From Acanthaster planci (Eukaryota; Echinodermata; Asteroidea; Valvatida; Acanthasteridae), in contig NW_019091502.1 of assembly GCF_001949145.1 (NCBI RefSeq), forward strand, positions 19,419 through 83,418: a stretch of 64,000 nucleotides of DNA, written 5' to 3'. Of the stretch, positions 37,301 through 52,300 are shown in pieces (position 1 is the first letter of the stretch; each line of letters begins with the position of its first letter). The notes under the pieces were generated by a model, which was not told where the DNA came from, ran no database searches, and saw only the letters and a list, made by a program, of their open reading frames with translations. The position numbers were made by a program, and so were the translations under genes.

Positions 37301-40300
37301 GGGGTAACAATATTCCTAAATGGAGCATTGAGCTATGTTGAGAGCTTGACTCTGCACCACCAGGGACGTTTCTGGTTGAACAGGGATGGGCACACTGGTA
37401 CCCTGCCTTCGGGGCAGTACGAATTCCAGCAGGTTCATGTCCAGGATGATGGGTATGTGCACATGATCGCAGACCCTGTCCGGGACCCCGGAATGAACTT
37501 CACCGTCGTGACGCTGCTGGTGGATGGAGGTGGGCTGGTTGAAGGCACGCATCTCTACGTCCATGCTGAGAACATCACCATTGATGCAGGGGGCCGGTTA
37601 AGCGCAGATGGCCAGGGTTACTCCGTCCAGGATGGTGGAAGCTCAAATCCGGATGGAAGCTTCCGGGAAGGCCTGCATGGAATCATCAACTTTGGAATGG
37701 GACAAACAGGCTCTTCAGGCTCTACAGGTGCTGGTCATGGAGGCAGTGGGGGACATGGAAAAGGTTAGTGATGATTTCCCTTGAAGTTTATTCTAAAATA
37801 TTTCTTACACGTTAACAATAATTATACATATTTGCACATTGTATCTAAATTCACACTTCACTTTTTCTCACCTTTTTAAGGAGTTGCAAGAACTGGCCAG
37901 CCGTACAGTGATCTGTACGAGCCAGAAGAGTTTGGAAGTGCTGGTGGTGGGGCAAATGGGGGCTCAGGAGGTGGTCGAATCTGGTTCAATGTCACTGATA
38001 CCATTCATATTGATGGCCTAGTCTCGGCTAATGGGAATGGAGGTGAAACCAACACACACCTCAATGGGGGAGGCAGCGGTGGCAGCATATGGATGCACTG
38101 TGAGAAGATCAAAGGCTATGGGACTATCGCTACCAATGGAGGATCAGGATCATCAAGGTCTGGAGGAGGTGCAGGCGGACGGGTCGCACTGTACTTCCGG
38201 AAGAATGAAACAGCTAATGGTTTCAAGTACGAGTCTCATGGTGGTGCACCGGGAAGCGATTGTGAGGAGTGTGAAGGCGGTGGTCCAGGGACCATCTTCC
38301 TCTACCATCTCTACCATGACCACCGAACCCTCTTTCTGGAGAATGCTGGATACCTTCCTAGAGTCAAGGCCATTGACTGGGCCAACCTTGAGGAGGATGG
38401 CTGCCGCGCTTGGATCCTTCCCTTTTCTGGGAGACATGACTTTGCAGGGGGGAAGAACATGTTCCACTTTGAGGAGCTGCAGATCTACGACAGCGCCCAC
38501 ATGGCCGTCAATGTGTTCAATGATTCAGCAGGCAGTGTAAACCTGTTTGAGGATTTCAGCAGTGGTACGGCAGTTGCCAGCTCCAAGGCTCGACAGGTGA
38601 CACTGTTCTTCCAGCATATGATTGGAGATCGTACGGGTACCATTCATGTTGGGGATCTTCAAGAAATGGATCTAGAGAGGGAGGAAATTGATCTGCCATT
38701 CAGTGTGCATGTCTACTATGATGGACACCTGGGTTTGGCTCCTAAGACTGTTGTCCACGGTGTAGAGATACATATGGCTGGCTTGCTCTCCCATGTCTTG
38801 AATCTCACTCTCCATCATGGCGGATACATGTGGCTCCAACATGGCGGCCGGACAACTGGAAGCCCTTTTAGCCACTATGAGTTCCAGTTTGTCCGCATTC
38901 AAGATGATGCCATCATAGAAGCTATTACAGATACCATAACAGAACCTGGCATCACCTTCCAAACACGGGCATTTGTCATAGAAGGTGGCGGCTTACTGCA
39001 TGGGACCCATCTTACCTTACTTTCTGAGAACATAACTGTAGATGCTGGTGGTAAATTATCAGTAGATGCTGAAGGATATGACTCCACTCATTTCAATGAC
39101 ACCCACTTCCATCTCTCCCTCCATGGAGATGTCAACCCTGGAATGCCCGATATAAGCACAGGTGTAGGTTCAGGAGGAGGACATGGTGGCAGCGGTGGGA
39201 TAAGTGTCTACTCTCTGTCCAGGACTTCAGGATTTGCTTATGGAGACCTGTATGAGCCCTACATGTTTGGCAGTGCAGGTGGCCGAGGACTCGGTGGGGC
39301 AGCCAGTGGAAGAGGTGGTGGTCTGATTTGGATGAATGTCACAGACACGATTGAGGTTGATGGAGAGGTGACAGCAAATGGAGGATCAGCTGATGGAAAT
39401 GGTGGAGGTGGAGGCAGTGGTGGGAGCATCTGGGTCTACTGTCAAACTATTAAAGGGTATGGGCGCTTTGCTGTCAATGGGGGTGATGGGTCCACCCATT
39501 CAACGTATCCTGGGAGTGGAGGAGCTGGTGGCAGATTTGCGATGTACTTTGTGAACAATGAGACGGCAACAGCGTTTAACTACCATGTCAGAGGTGGACG
39601 GGCTGGCCATGCAACCCTGGCTGAAAATGGAGGCAGTGGAACAGCTTTCATCTACCACATGGTGTACGATCACCGCACTCTGATAATTGACAATGATGGT
39701 CTTGAACCTCTCAACTCCTTGAATGTGATCAGGACCTACCATGATCTATCCACTGATAGCTGTCGGACCTGGATTCTTCCCCAGTCTGGAAGTCACGACT
39801 TTGCAAATGGAAAGTTTGACTACCACTTTGAAGAGCTGCAGATTTACGGTGCTGCACATGTTGCTATCCTGACGGATCCGGTTGACACCAATGCCACACT
39901 GTTCTTCCTATACATGATTGGAGATCGATCAGGAACTTTCCATATTGGATGGAATCAGGTTTTGGACCTTTATAGGCCAGAGATAGATCTACCATTCAGT
40001 GCACGTGTGTATGCCGGTGGTTTCCTTGGTCTGGCACCCTATACCATTGTGCATGGCGTCAGTATCTGGTTGCATGGGGTCCTTGCTCACATTGAGAACA
40101 TGACCCTCCATCATGGAGGCTTACTGTCCATGGAACATGGAGGCCGTACCCGATATGAAGACCCTAGCCACTATGAATTTGAGGTGGTGAGGATACAAGA
40201 TGATGCCTCTATTCTTGGTACTACAGAACCCGTTGGAAACCCTGGCATCTTCTTCAAATCTGTTGCATTGTTTGTTGAAGGGGGTGGTTTGTTCCACGGA

Positions 40301-43300
40301 ACCCGGCTGTGGATTCAGTCGACAAATGTCACAATTGATGATGGCGGTAGCCTGAATGTAGATGGTGAAGGGTACAGTGTCTCTGACTCCCGAGATTTAC
40401 CAAATGCTGTGAACATCGGTCGTGGCTTCACTGCCTCCGGCGGCTCGTCTGGGGGAGGACATGGGGGAACAAGTGGTCGGGGGGCTGCAGCTCTAAAAAC
40501 AGGACAGGCCTATGGAAGTCTATACGAGCCGTTTGAGTTTGGGAGTACAGGAGGAGGTCTAAATGGTGGCAGCGGTGGTGGGATCATCTTCCTCAATATC
40601 AGTGACACTTTCCAGATTGATGGAGTCCTGAGTGCTGATGGGAGTCAAGCAGGTGATGGCTCTAGTGGTAGTGGCAGCGGCGGGAGCATCTTGATTGAGT
40701 GCTACCTCATCAAAGGTACGGGCATCGTGTCTGTGAATGGTGGTAACCCAGGCAACACTCTTGGAGGAGCAGGTGCTGGGGGTCGCACTGCTCTCTACTT
40801 CCACTCCAACCAGACATTCCTCGGTCAGTTCCAAGCTCATGGAGGCAAGGCCCTTGGTACAGCCGAAGCTGGAGGCCCCGGCACTGTCTTCTTTTATCAT
40901 ATGGGACATCAGCATCGGACCCTTCTGGTTGAGAATGCCAACTTGGAGAGCCAGTTTGTCGGGAAGATCCCGAGTCATGCAGACATATCTCAGGACAGCT
41001 TTAAGGCTTGGCTTCTCCCTCAGTCCGGTGAGCATCACCTTGCCGGCGGTGACCACAACTACCATTTTGAGGAGCTCCAAATCTATGGCAATGCACATCT
41101 TGCTATCCAGACGGATCCCTATGATGCTGGTGGCTCTCTCTTCTTTCGGCACATGATTGGCGACCGCTCAGGAGTAGTCCACATTGGACCGAACCAGGTC
41201 ATGGATCTCAAACGGGATTACATTGACATACCCTTCAGTGTTTACATCTACCAGCTTGGTTACCTTGGTCTGGCTCCAGACACTGTCATGAGTGAGATTT
41301 TTATCAACATTGAAGGACGATTAGACCACATCCACAACCTCACCTTATACAATGGTGCTTGGCTTCGATCTCACCTGACGGGATCGACAAATGACCTCCC
41401 ACGCCTTCAGTACCGCTACAATGGGACCGTCATCGTCAAAGCCAACAGTGTTGCCAACTTCTCAGCTCCGTTTGCTCACCTGGAACAGTATGTGCTCCAC
41501 ACCGGGAACCTGCGTGTTGAGGGTGGTGGTCTGGTATATGCAAAAAGCCTGAGGATCGAATGTGATTACAACATGACTGTTGATGATGGAGGTAACGTGG
41601 ATGTCAGCGATGGCGGATACCTGACAGGCCTTGGACAAGGTTAGGAAAAAGTTGCCCTAAACCATTATCATAAATTGCTAACAGAAATTTTTACTTTCAA
41701 AAACTGTCAGCCTCAATGTTGAATTTCACACTTGAACCATGTGCTGTGGCAGCCCAGAGCTCTGATTTTTATAGGAACTTATTATGTCAAAATTCATTGT
41801 AAAATCTGGTGTAGTAGGCAAACAGCTGTTAAAAGCTTGAGCCATTATATGCAGGCTATTTATGCCACGTCTTTCTTGTCTCCAATTTGACTATAAGAAT
41901 AACATTTGGAAAGAGTGATATCTTTACACACTTCAGCTAGGGTTGAACACATAATGGCTTCCTTTCTTTGAATAAAAACAGCACCTGGTGTCGCCCATCG
42001 CCTTGGCAACAGCGGTGCTTCCCATGGTGGCATAGGAGGACGTGGCGCTTGCGATGGGTTTGCCAGCTGTCGACTGAAGCGTAACCTCCCATACGGCGAT
42101 CTGCTGTACCCTGCCTCCTTTGGCAGTGGGGGTGCTGGGTCAAGAGGTGGCATAGGTATGGTGACTTCCTTACTTTTGTGCAAACTTGAACTTTTTTACT
42201 TATTTAAATCAACAGTTTGACATGAGCAGTGTCTGGTTGTATTTATCTAATACATTGTTAGTACCTGTATTTTGCCACAGGAGGATTTGAATGTAATTGA
42301 ATTAAATTGAATGCATATGCTAGTGTTGAATTCGGCATCTAGTTACATCTACATGTACATAGTGATTTGTTAGGAAAACTATGCTTTATCGTAGTGAACT
42401 ATTGTTAAGAGGAAATGTGTGTTATTAAGAACCAGAAAACCTTTTGATCCTTGAAGTTTTTTGTTCTGGTCGCTTTTGTAGGAAACTGAAAGACTATACG
42501 TATGTCATTTCTGTGATGTTTAATAGTCTTTGCAGTGTCCGGTTTTTGTATTACACTGACTAAAACAGGACTTCTTCATCTGATTATTTTATCCAGGGGG
42601 TGGGATACTAGACATTGCTGTGGATGATATCTTGCGTGTGGATGGTTATATTAAAGCGAACAGTCTGAACATCGGTATCCAGAACAGTTTTTCGGGGGCA
42701 TCCGGTGGCAGCGGTGGCAGTATTCTCATCTACGCCGGGGCACTGACTGGTCAGTATCCTCCAAAGGGAAGAAGAATCTAAGTCTTCTGAAAGAAGGCCG
42801 CAATGAATTTCGAGTTGAGATTGTAAGATCGGAAGAATGGAATTATTTGTTTGCTGAAGAATAAATTAAAAACTTGGACGTGGCAGCTTGTGTGCCAATT
42901 CTGTCACTTTTGGATCCCTGAAGAATCTCATGAAGCGGTTTTTAAACTTGAAGTGCTATCGTGAAACAAGTGCATTTTCATGTCTTGGTTCTTTAAGGAA
43001 TCTCTTAGAAGTCAGAATTTCTTTAGCTCTTTGTAAATACAACCAGGATCCTTGTTAAATTTGGAGAATAAGGAATCTTTAACTGCGTTATGATAAGAGC
43101 TTCCTTGCAGTTACAAAACATTTTGCCACGCTGTGCAGGTTCAGTGGCAATTTGGTTGTGAAAATTGGAAACATGTCGCTAAACTGGGAATCTTTTCCGG
43201 GAAAATGGTGCATGTATAAGTACTTCATGGGATTTTTTCATGTGAGTACAAGTACATTTTCATGAGTATGAGTATCAGAAATGTACCCGAGTATGAGTTC

Positions 43301-46300
43301 TATAATTCTGTGGCACTGCCATCAGATACTTGGAAATGTAAATGTTATAGTGAGTAGCATTCTTCAGAAAACATTTGAGGATTATTTACTTGTGCCAACT
43401 ATTACAGCATCAAGAAGCCCCTTGAGTTTGATTCAGAGTGTTAGCCTTAGTAGCTTATTCGTGCTTTGGATGGTGTATCATTTCTTTTTTCTGTTAGGTG
43501 GCCACACTGGAGCTATACAGGCCATGGGAGGCTCAGGTGATTCCATAGGGGGCAGTGGCTCCGGGGGACGTGTCACCGTCTACCACACCAGCAACGTGAC
43601 CCATGACTTCTTCCAAGGTGCCTACAATGTCCAAGGGGGCCCCACCCAAGGCCAAGCCGAGGCTGGCGCATCTGGGACTTTCTACCTGAAGAACCTTCAC
43701 ACTGAATTAAGTGTGCTTAGAGTGGACAATGCCGGATGGCATCCAATCAACAACGAGATCGAGAACATAGGCTGGCGTCTTGACATCAGTAATGTCCCAG
43801 CTTCGTACAGTAAGACGACGTCTTACACCGCCTCGTCTGGGATCACAGTGACATCCTCAGGAGCTGTGTACAACCGCAATCCGCATTACTATGGTCTTCC
43901 AAATGATGGAACCTCATACTTACTCCATTATCTCTTTGATCAGACGCTGAATAATGACATCCATCAATATTTCTTGAGTTCTTCAAGCTCAGCCACTCTC
44001 ACGATCAATCTTCAGGGGCAATACTTCCTCAACACCATCAGGGTGTACCCAGTTTGCCAATTTCCAACACGATTTAAGGTAAATATGTAAAGTTGAGCTG
44101 TTCACAATTTTTACTCACAATACCAAATTTAAACAGTCAAAAATCTCACCTCAGAGTGTCTCAAAACTGCGGTTGTGAAACATTGCATCATAAGCACAAC
44201 TTTTAAAACTTAGGACCTTGGGAATTGTAGGCATTTTCTTGCAGGACAAATAATCTTTTAAGAAATAAGCTATTTTACATGATTTTTAGTGCAGAGTACA
44301 GACCATCAAATTTCATTGGAATGTGCACAAATGCACAATATGTTCTTTGGTTCCATTTTCAGAATGGCATCCACATTCAGTGATTCAAGTTTGTGTCATA
44401 TCACCATTCAGCACTTTCAGCTAGTCCTAACGCTGGAGATCATGTCGGTGAAGTTTTTTGGTGATTGCATATTTTTTACAGGTGCAATCTTCTCTGAACG
44501 GCGTCACCAGAGATGTCACAAGTAACTTCGTCCTGCCCAGTTCCTCCTGCTACTTTGGCTCCTTCGCCAACCTGCCCGTCCGATGGAATGCCAATCAATT
44601 GGTGTTTTCTCTAGTGAGCACTCTTGGTGGGGGCAACAACTATGCAGCAATGTCGGAAATTGAGATTTACGTTGGCGGCCCAAATGTCTACGACAGGTAG
44701 ATACTTAAATTTGGGGCATTGTTGAATTTTGTTTAAGCCAATTTACCACAGCTTGTACTTTGTGAGACGCCGGAGGTAATTTGTGGATGATCTACGAGTC
44801 ACTTTTGAAAATTTCATGACTTGAATTTATTCATTTTTCATCGTGTGAATGAAATTCAAGTAATGGACCTTTCCCATGAAATATGCAGTAAGGTAGACGC
44901 ATGCACATCACTGCCACTGGTTGGCAAAGTTGCTTAAATTAATGATGTAACAATACAAACCTCCATGCTCGTAGCTATGTGCACATACACCCCCATTTCT
45001 GTACTAGTATAGTTTGACATGAGTACATAATTTAAAGACAAGGAACGGTTACTTTCCAACCTCATAACACTGGCAAGTTCATTTAGTTTCGAGAAAAGTG
45101 TGCTGATGTATCAGTAAAGGGCTGTAATACGATGTTGATAGACCGAAGCGCCAAGTTATGGTTACAGCAGTTCTGCTACACTGGTGACAGTCTTAACGGC
45201 TACACTTGCCAACCAGTGGTAATAGTGTGCATGCGCCTGTCTAATTTGAATATTTCATTGGAAAAGGCCTATTGTTTCCTTCAGTGCTCATACCTTCAAA
45301 TATGACAGGAGATTGTTACCGTCATCAGAAATGCAAAAGGTTTCTGTAATAAGCACGTACAGTTGTGCCATTTCTGTCTTGTGTATTCATCTCGCACAAA
45401 AACAGCAAGACTTGTGTACATTCAAAGGAAATTTGGTCTTGTGCTCTTCATTGTATTCACAAGCTACAAATGGTGGACAAACAGGGGACAAAATTAGACA
45501 CATAAAAGAGCTCAAACAACATGAGCTTTGTAGTCAACCCTTTGTCAACGTTAGATGAGCCAGCATACCTAGATTGTAGTCTTAGCTCTGACATTTAGGG
45601 TTACAGTGGTCAGATAATGCCTGGTGTATGACTGCAGGTTTCTTGCTCTGCTCACACTAAGTTATCTGCTGCTCCATGCAAATTGGCAAAGCAGAAAAGT
45701 CCACAGATGCAGCACCGAGTCCACGTAGCATTCCGAATTTGTTCAGTGATGCCATGTGCCCATGCTGTCGTTTGTCTCATTCCTTTAGGTACCAGCACAG
45801 AGAACTAGACAGTGCTCGTACGTGGATTGAACCTGAAACAGGAACCAACTCCTATGAGTTTGATGAGCTCTACCTCACCGGCGGAGCCCAGCTAGCCATG
45901 ATGCCCCTGGGTGACCTGACCACTGGTGTCGATGCCTACATTGGAGAACTGTTTGGCGATACTTCGGGTACATCGAAATGCTAATTTACAGCCGGCATCA
46001 CCACTTGCCTTAAAATCTCATCCCACTTGCAACTATGAATTGCTGTTTTCTTTTTTTGGGGTGGAAGAATTTTAACCCCTTCACTACGGAAGACTGCTAC
46101 TACAGCACCTTTGTGTGAGCATTAGTGCATACCACACATACAGTCTATTCACCATGCAGCTGGTGGTTCAATGGGGCCTGCTGCTGAACAAAGCACCTCC
46201 TTTCATGGCATGCCACAGCCCAGCAGTCGCAGTCAAAATAATCCTGCCATGCAGGGGTTAATTATGCTCAGAATATTAGCTTGCATATATTTTTTTTTAC

Positions 46301-49300
46301 AGCTTTAATGTTCAGGATAAATTTCAGATTGTCATAGCTTTTTGTTTTCTCTTCACTTCAGAAGTCACTAGAAAAATTGTGAATGCGAGTACTAATGCGT
46401 AATTATTACATCACATCAAATACTGATGCTTAGGAATTTACCAAAGTTAGGGTCTATTGAGTAAGTCAGGTGAATTGTGCAATCTATGATTTTGATGTCA
46501 AATCAACCTCCAGTGGCAGTCACGCTGAGTTTTTAATTTACCTGTGACCGAGTAAAAATTTGTTGTAATCAGTGGAACAAGCAAAGTGCAGTCTCTTGTG
46601 TGTTCTCTCTCCTTCAGGCTTCCTTCACATTGGCTACTCCCAAGAAGTCACTGTCAACGTCACGCATCCAGACATTCCGGTCAACAGCCATATTTATGAG
46701 ACAGGACAGATTAATATGCCTAGCCGAGCCTTCTTCAAAGGCGTGCAAATGAAGACATCAGGCAAGGTAGACAGTTGTGCTCATTTGTACTGCTCCTTAA
46801 CCAATTGGAACAAGTCACAGCTCAACAGCTGCTACTTCAGAAATGGGCATTTTGTGCCTATGGCTGTGCATTTCCATTATGATAAGCTAATGGCACAGGC
46901 CAAAGCCACAGGTACAAAATACGCAATTCAGGCTTAGGCTAATTTTGCACAATTGAACTATGATGGTTGTTTAGCCTAAGAACTTCCGTTTTCTTGAAAA
47001 TGCGAATCTGTTGGCATGAAACATTTGCAGTGAAATTTGTTGAGCCGAAATGTGTTTTGAACTTTTGCAAACTCACAGTGCAGTGCAAGTATGTGATCAT
47101 GTTTGCATTCATTTGTGGACCTGCCTTTAGAATGGTACAGTAGCCCACTTTTCTTAATTCAATACTTCAACAGGTTACGGGCATCGATGACCTATTTGTC
47201 TTCGATGGAGGGTACGTTTCTGTGGATACCAATGGCAGCATGGGTTCCTACACAGCTCCCGGTGAGATCCAGCTGTCATCGATTCATGTACAGGACCGAG
47301 GAAGATTTGAGCTGTTCTCATATGACAAAGACATTGGCATGGACATTAATGTCACCAATATGACAGTAAGTTGATACACTGGGTCTGCCAAGGAGCTAGT
47401 AAGCTTTCTGACAGAAAAGTCCAAACTTTAAAATAAACATTTTCATTAGGGTTATATTTTGTTTGGGGGATAAATAAACACTGCTTTGGTGAAATGCATT
47501 TTTCAGCTATTCCGAGCGACCTATCTTAGAAACTGTAATGTAGAAGAAAACCTTCATTGTGCGAAAATATGCATATAAAAACTGAGAGATGTTATTCAAA
47601 AATACCTTTGCCCCCCAAAAGACCTGTGTCATTTGCCAATATTCATTTTGGTACAGATTTGGCGAAATTCTTAAGGGTGCCTTCAAGATTACACGAAACA
47701 GATCAGCTTTGCTTACAAAATGGTTTCCCTTGTTCCCCTGTATTGAATGGCTTCAAAGAGAAACCTTTTTCATCAAGTGTAAAATGTCTCGCCATTTTGC
47801 ATCTTGCAATATTTTCCTCTCAACATTTTCAACAGTCGGGTTTGTGCTTTCAATGTTATTTAGAGTTTCGGTGACAGTGGGGACCCTTAGAACAGTCTAC
47901 CCTTTAAACTGGTACTCTCATATCAAATAAACAAAATCAGCATGTGGACTGTGCTGTCTTTCCAACCAGGGAGGTGTGTTACAATGTCAGTAATATCAAC
48001 AAAGAGTAAAGTTGTTGCTAGGCAACTGAGTGCCCTCTGTCGTTCATGCATGGTGCCATATTGAGATTTTCTTGTCTTTCCTCAAGGTTTATGGCGGAGG
48101 CCTCTTCAAATCCAATGACCGTTTCAATGTCACTGCTGCCCACCTGGTAGCCGTGTACTCAGGTGGTGAAATCAATCTTGACCACGGAGGTTATGTCACC
48201 AAAGAGGTCAGGGGTCCAGGGTATGAGCCATCTGAGGGACCAGGCCAAGGCTACGGTATGAAATGTTGCATCTGCTAATTTATATTTTGGAATTGATATG
48301 CTGAGGTATTGAATTTGGCACTACATACATCTTGTTTTGGTAAATTAGACATCATCCATCTATATGTTAGCTGCTTGCCTAAAAAATGTTATTAAAATCC
48401 GATCATTTTTACCATAAGTTAATTTGCGTGAATACATAGTATGTACCATTGTACTGCAACCTATAAGCAAATTCCATCAACGACTTTAGTATTGTATAGT
48501 TTAACCGGAGCCACAGGTAATTATTTTGGACCTGTTTACAGAGATAAAAAAGTCACATAGTTGGTACAGTTATTGTTTGCTACATGTACACGCATTGCAC
48601 TTTGCAGCAGGGGGCTAGGTTACTACGTTTAATATGCAGGCACAAAATAGGATATACATGTACACTTAAACCAGTCCATCAGGGGTTCTTGACTGAGCTT
48701 GCTGTGTGAGGTACATAGCCGTTGGCCATTTGTATGTTCATTGTCCTTGAGTCTGCATATTTTGCTAATTGTAATTTTTTGTTGGGGAGTGGTGATGGTA
48801 AGTTAATGACTAGTTGTTGGTTTACATTATTTGCAGGGAGTGGTTATGGTTGGTTAATGACTGGTTGTTGGTTTACAGTATTTGCAGGGAGTNNNNNNNN
48901 NNNNNNNNNNNNNNNNNNNNNNNNNNNNNNNNNNNNNNNNNNNNNNNNNNNNNNNNNNNNNNNNNNNNNNNNNNNNNNNNNNNNNNNNNNNNNNNNNNNN
49001 NNNNNNNNNNNNNNNNNNNNNNNNNNNNNNNNNNNNNNNNNNNNNNNNNNNNNNNNNNNNNNNNNNNNNNNNNNNNNNNNNNNNNNNNNNNNNNNNNNNN
49101 NNNNNNNNNNNNNNNNNNNNNNNNNNNNNNNNNNNNNNNNNNNNNNNNNNNNNNNNNNNNNNNNNNNNNNNNNNNNNNNNNNNNNNNNNNNNNNNNNNNN
49201 NNNNNNNNNNNNNNNNNNNNNNNNNNNNNNNNNNNNNNNNNNNNNNNNNNNNNNNNNNNNNNNNNNNNNNNNGGGAGTGGTAGCAGTGGAGGGGGTCATG

Positions 49301-52300
49301 GAGGCAGCGGAGGTCGTGGAGGAGGTCAATCTCTCGTTGGCTTGGCTTATGGATCCATCTATTACCCTGTGGACTATGGTAGCACCGGAGGATACGGACA
49401 TCAGTACGGTGAGTCAACAGTGTCCTTATACAGTGGACTGCCTGGGGTTAGAGCCCTGAGCTAGAGTGTAATCTTTGCCAACTTGGAATCAGCTTATGCT
49501 GCCTTGTCAAAAATTTCTGAAAGGTCATTGTGTTTTATTTGCAGTGTGACAACCCATCCTGCCCAAACGGTATTTCTATTGGCAATTTCAGAATGTTAAG
49601 AGACTTCAAAGGTGCTCACATTTCCACTCACATCTGTGTAAATTGAACACTAACCATCAAAAATCACGTGACTGAAAATCATCTATTAAAGACGAGTTAA
49701 AAGATGAAGTACGCCACCTGGTGTTGAAAGACTTACCGAACAAATGGAGTCTGTGGTTTTTTCCATTCATAACTTTATTTCCAAGAGCTAAAACAAGGAA
49801 CAGATTTCACAATGTTGATTAATTGTTGAAAATGCAGATGAAATCAGCTGATTGGGTTTTACCTTTGAACCATTCTTATCCACAGAAAGACATATTTTTA
49901 CGGTGGTGTTTTCCCTCGAATGCAGTTTTTAACTGACCCCATAAGTAATCAATAAGCATATCACTGTCTGTTTCCTTTTCTCCTTTCAAAACTTGAGACA
50001 CAAAATTTTAGAACGTCATTTTCATAGTGGACACGTAGCCATGATTATCCTGTTTCCTTACCAAGATACAGGCGACTATGCCTGTTCATTGATTCATTAA
50101 AAGAAATAAACAGTATGAAGAAAAAGTTACATTCAGCAAAACATATAACAAATTTTAAATAGCTTTCCAGCCAAGCTAATAAGCTGGTTTTTTTGTTCCC
50201 GCTGGTGTGTCATTTTGTCACTGCTTATAAAGTAGTGTACGGTACCAGCGACACACTCTTACTTTTCAAACTGACCCCGTAACTAATGGAGTGTGAAATC
50301 TAGTTATAGCCAAGGCTGTTGTAAATTGCTCCTCAAATTATCCACTTGTGCGTAATTATTTATGCACTGGTGACAAATAGGAAGGCTGGTATGACAGTGT
50401 ATAGGTGCTGTCTTTGTCTGGTGAAAACACCAAGATACTGCCAATACACTAGTCACGTACATGAGGAGATCATTACTGCATAAAAAAGTTCCCTTTTCTC
50501 AGGACAAGAGAAAAAAAATCTTCCCCCTGCTTTTTTTATCTTTGGGAATATTTTGCCTTTTTGATCCAAATGACATCCTCCCAAATTTGAGTGGACATCA
50601 TCTTATTCTTCTACTGAATTTAAATAACAGTTACATTTACCTTTGAAGTAATTTATTATTGCTTAGCAAGTTTCTGGAATGCAATTTAGCTGAGAACCAG
50701 TGATAGATTACAAGCAGTGCACCGTGACATTTTAACTGGCAAAAGGGTTTTCCAAGTTGAGATTTTTGCTCTTCACAATGCCAAACAGGGATACATAGGC
50801 ATTTAACTATGAATACTTCACGGACTTGTTAATGCTATCGGGCATTTTCCATTTGATAAGATGTAGATCTTTTTTTATCTGTAATAACAGTGACGAAATT
50901 AGTTTGCTTTTGCATTTTTAACACATCATTGTAGGTATATGTACAGAATGCGGTCCAACATGCAGAGCATGCTTTGCAAAACCTATTCCGGTTAAAAATT
51001 TAGTACAATATATGCAAGTTATCACAAGCTTCACAAAGAATACAGTTTTGAAGCTGCGTGTACTTTATTTCTCTAATGGACAAATGAGTTGCTTTTTTAA
51101 ACAGTGGATATTGTTAAATTTACCACCACGGCAGAAAACCATTGGCTTCATTCAAACTGAAGATTTGCCTCATGTATTTATAACAATCTACCGGTATTAA
51201 CAGCTTTAACCGTGTCCCATGCCCGATCTGTCTAAAATTTGGCATGCTTGTAAAGACATTCAGTATGGTTACATCTGTGAGGTCTTCAATTTGACAAAGT
51301 GTTTGGTTGGTCATTTGTAGTTCACAACCTCAAGCATGTTTGACTGCATACAATGATCAAATCATGACCATTTTCACGAGAGACAAATTGGTCCCAAATC
51401 ATGATTTTTCAAATTTCAAATTGCTGTTGCTTGACAAAATCACCTAGGCTATGTGGTGCCTACAACTTTGTGTAATCATTTTTACCAAATCTAATGAAAT
51501 CACCCAAGTCATGATGATCTCTGTGTGGCAAAATTCAACTAAACTACATTCTTCATTTCCACGAAGAGACAAATTTGTCTTCCATAGATATGGAAAAAAG
51601 AGCAAACCGTGGGCAAAACGTATTTTATAGTTTGACTATGAGACATATTTGACTCCAGAAATGTGTGTATTACAGTGTTGCACTCGGCACAAACTATGGC
51701 AAAAGCATTGCTGTGTGTGCTGTGTTTGTGAAGGCACCAAAAGTCTCATAAATTTTAGCATTTCCAAAATCAGACAAACTTGTTTATTTACCAAAAAACA
51801 ATTTGAATTACATTCTATTAATATTATTTTGTAGTTCTGTGTCCTTTAAGATCCCTTCTTTCATTGAGTAGCATTGCTTAAGTCAAAGGCATGCTAAATA
51901 CTGAGAAAAAGATACCAACTTCAAATGCTATTTTCTCAAAACCTAGGTTTTACTCTCCAGTGAGAAATTTGTCTCTGTGTGAGAGCTGTGACAAGATTTG
52001 AGTGGCAAAAGTCAGTCCAAATATTTTGATAATCTGTCTCAGAAAAATTGGCATTTTGCAAAAATGCTTGGCCAGATTTGTCTAAACCTGGAACCAAAAT
52101 GATAAACCCCTGACATACCTGAAGGCTTGACATGGTAAAATATGTTACTATTGCGTGGTGGGCATGTTGGAAAGGAGGCAGATGCCACCCTGGCACGTTA
52201 GGGTTATTTCATTCAAATTATACGTTACCCCAGTAGCTGCAAGTTTCTCAGTGAAGGACCTAAAGGCCAGATCATACTACAGGCAAAAGTGACAGTGAAG

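Noticed and set aside
38031-38540. 169-residue plus-strand frame in another phase of exon 28
   Set aside because: The overlapping phase carries the module motifs; this one has none.
40559-41152. 197-residue minus-strand frame in exon 28
   Set aside because: It lies opposite a clearly coding exon, has no family resemblance and arises from the codon bias of the plus-strand repeats.
48722-49464. Long plus-strand frames spanning the N run
   Set aside because: The reading through N is meaningless. Only the part after 49,273 in the exon 37 frame is supported.
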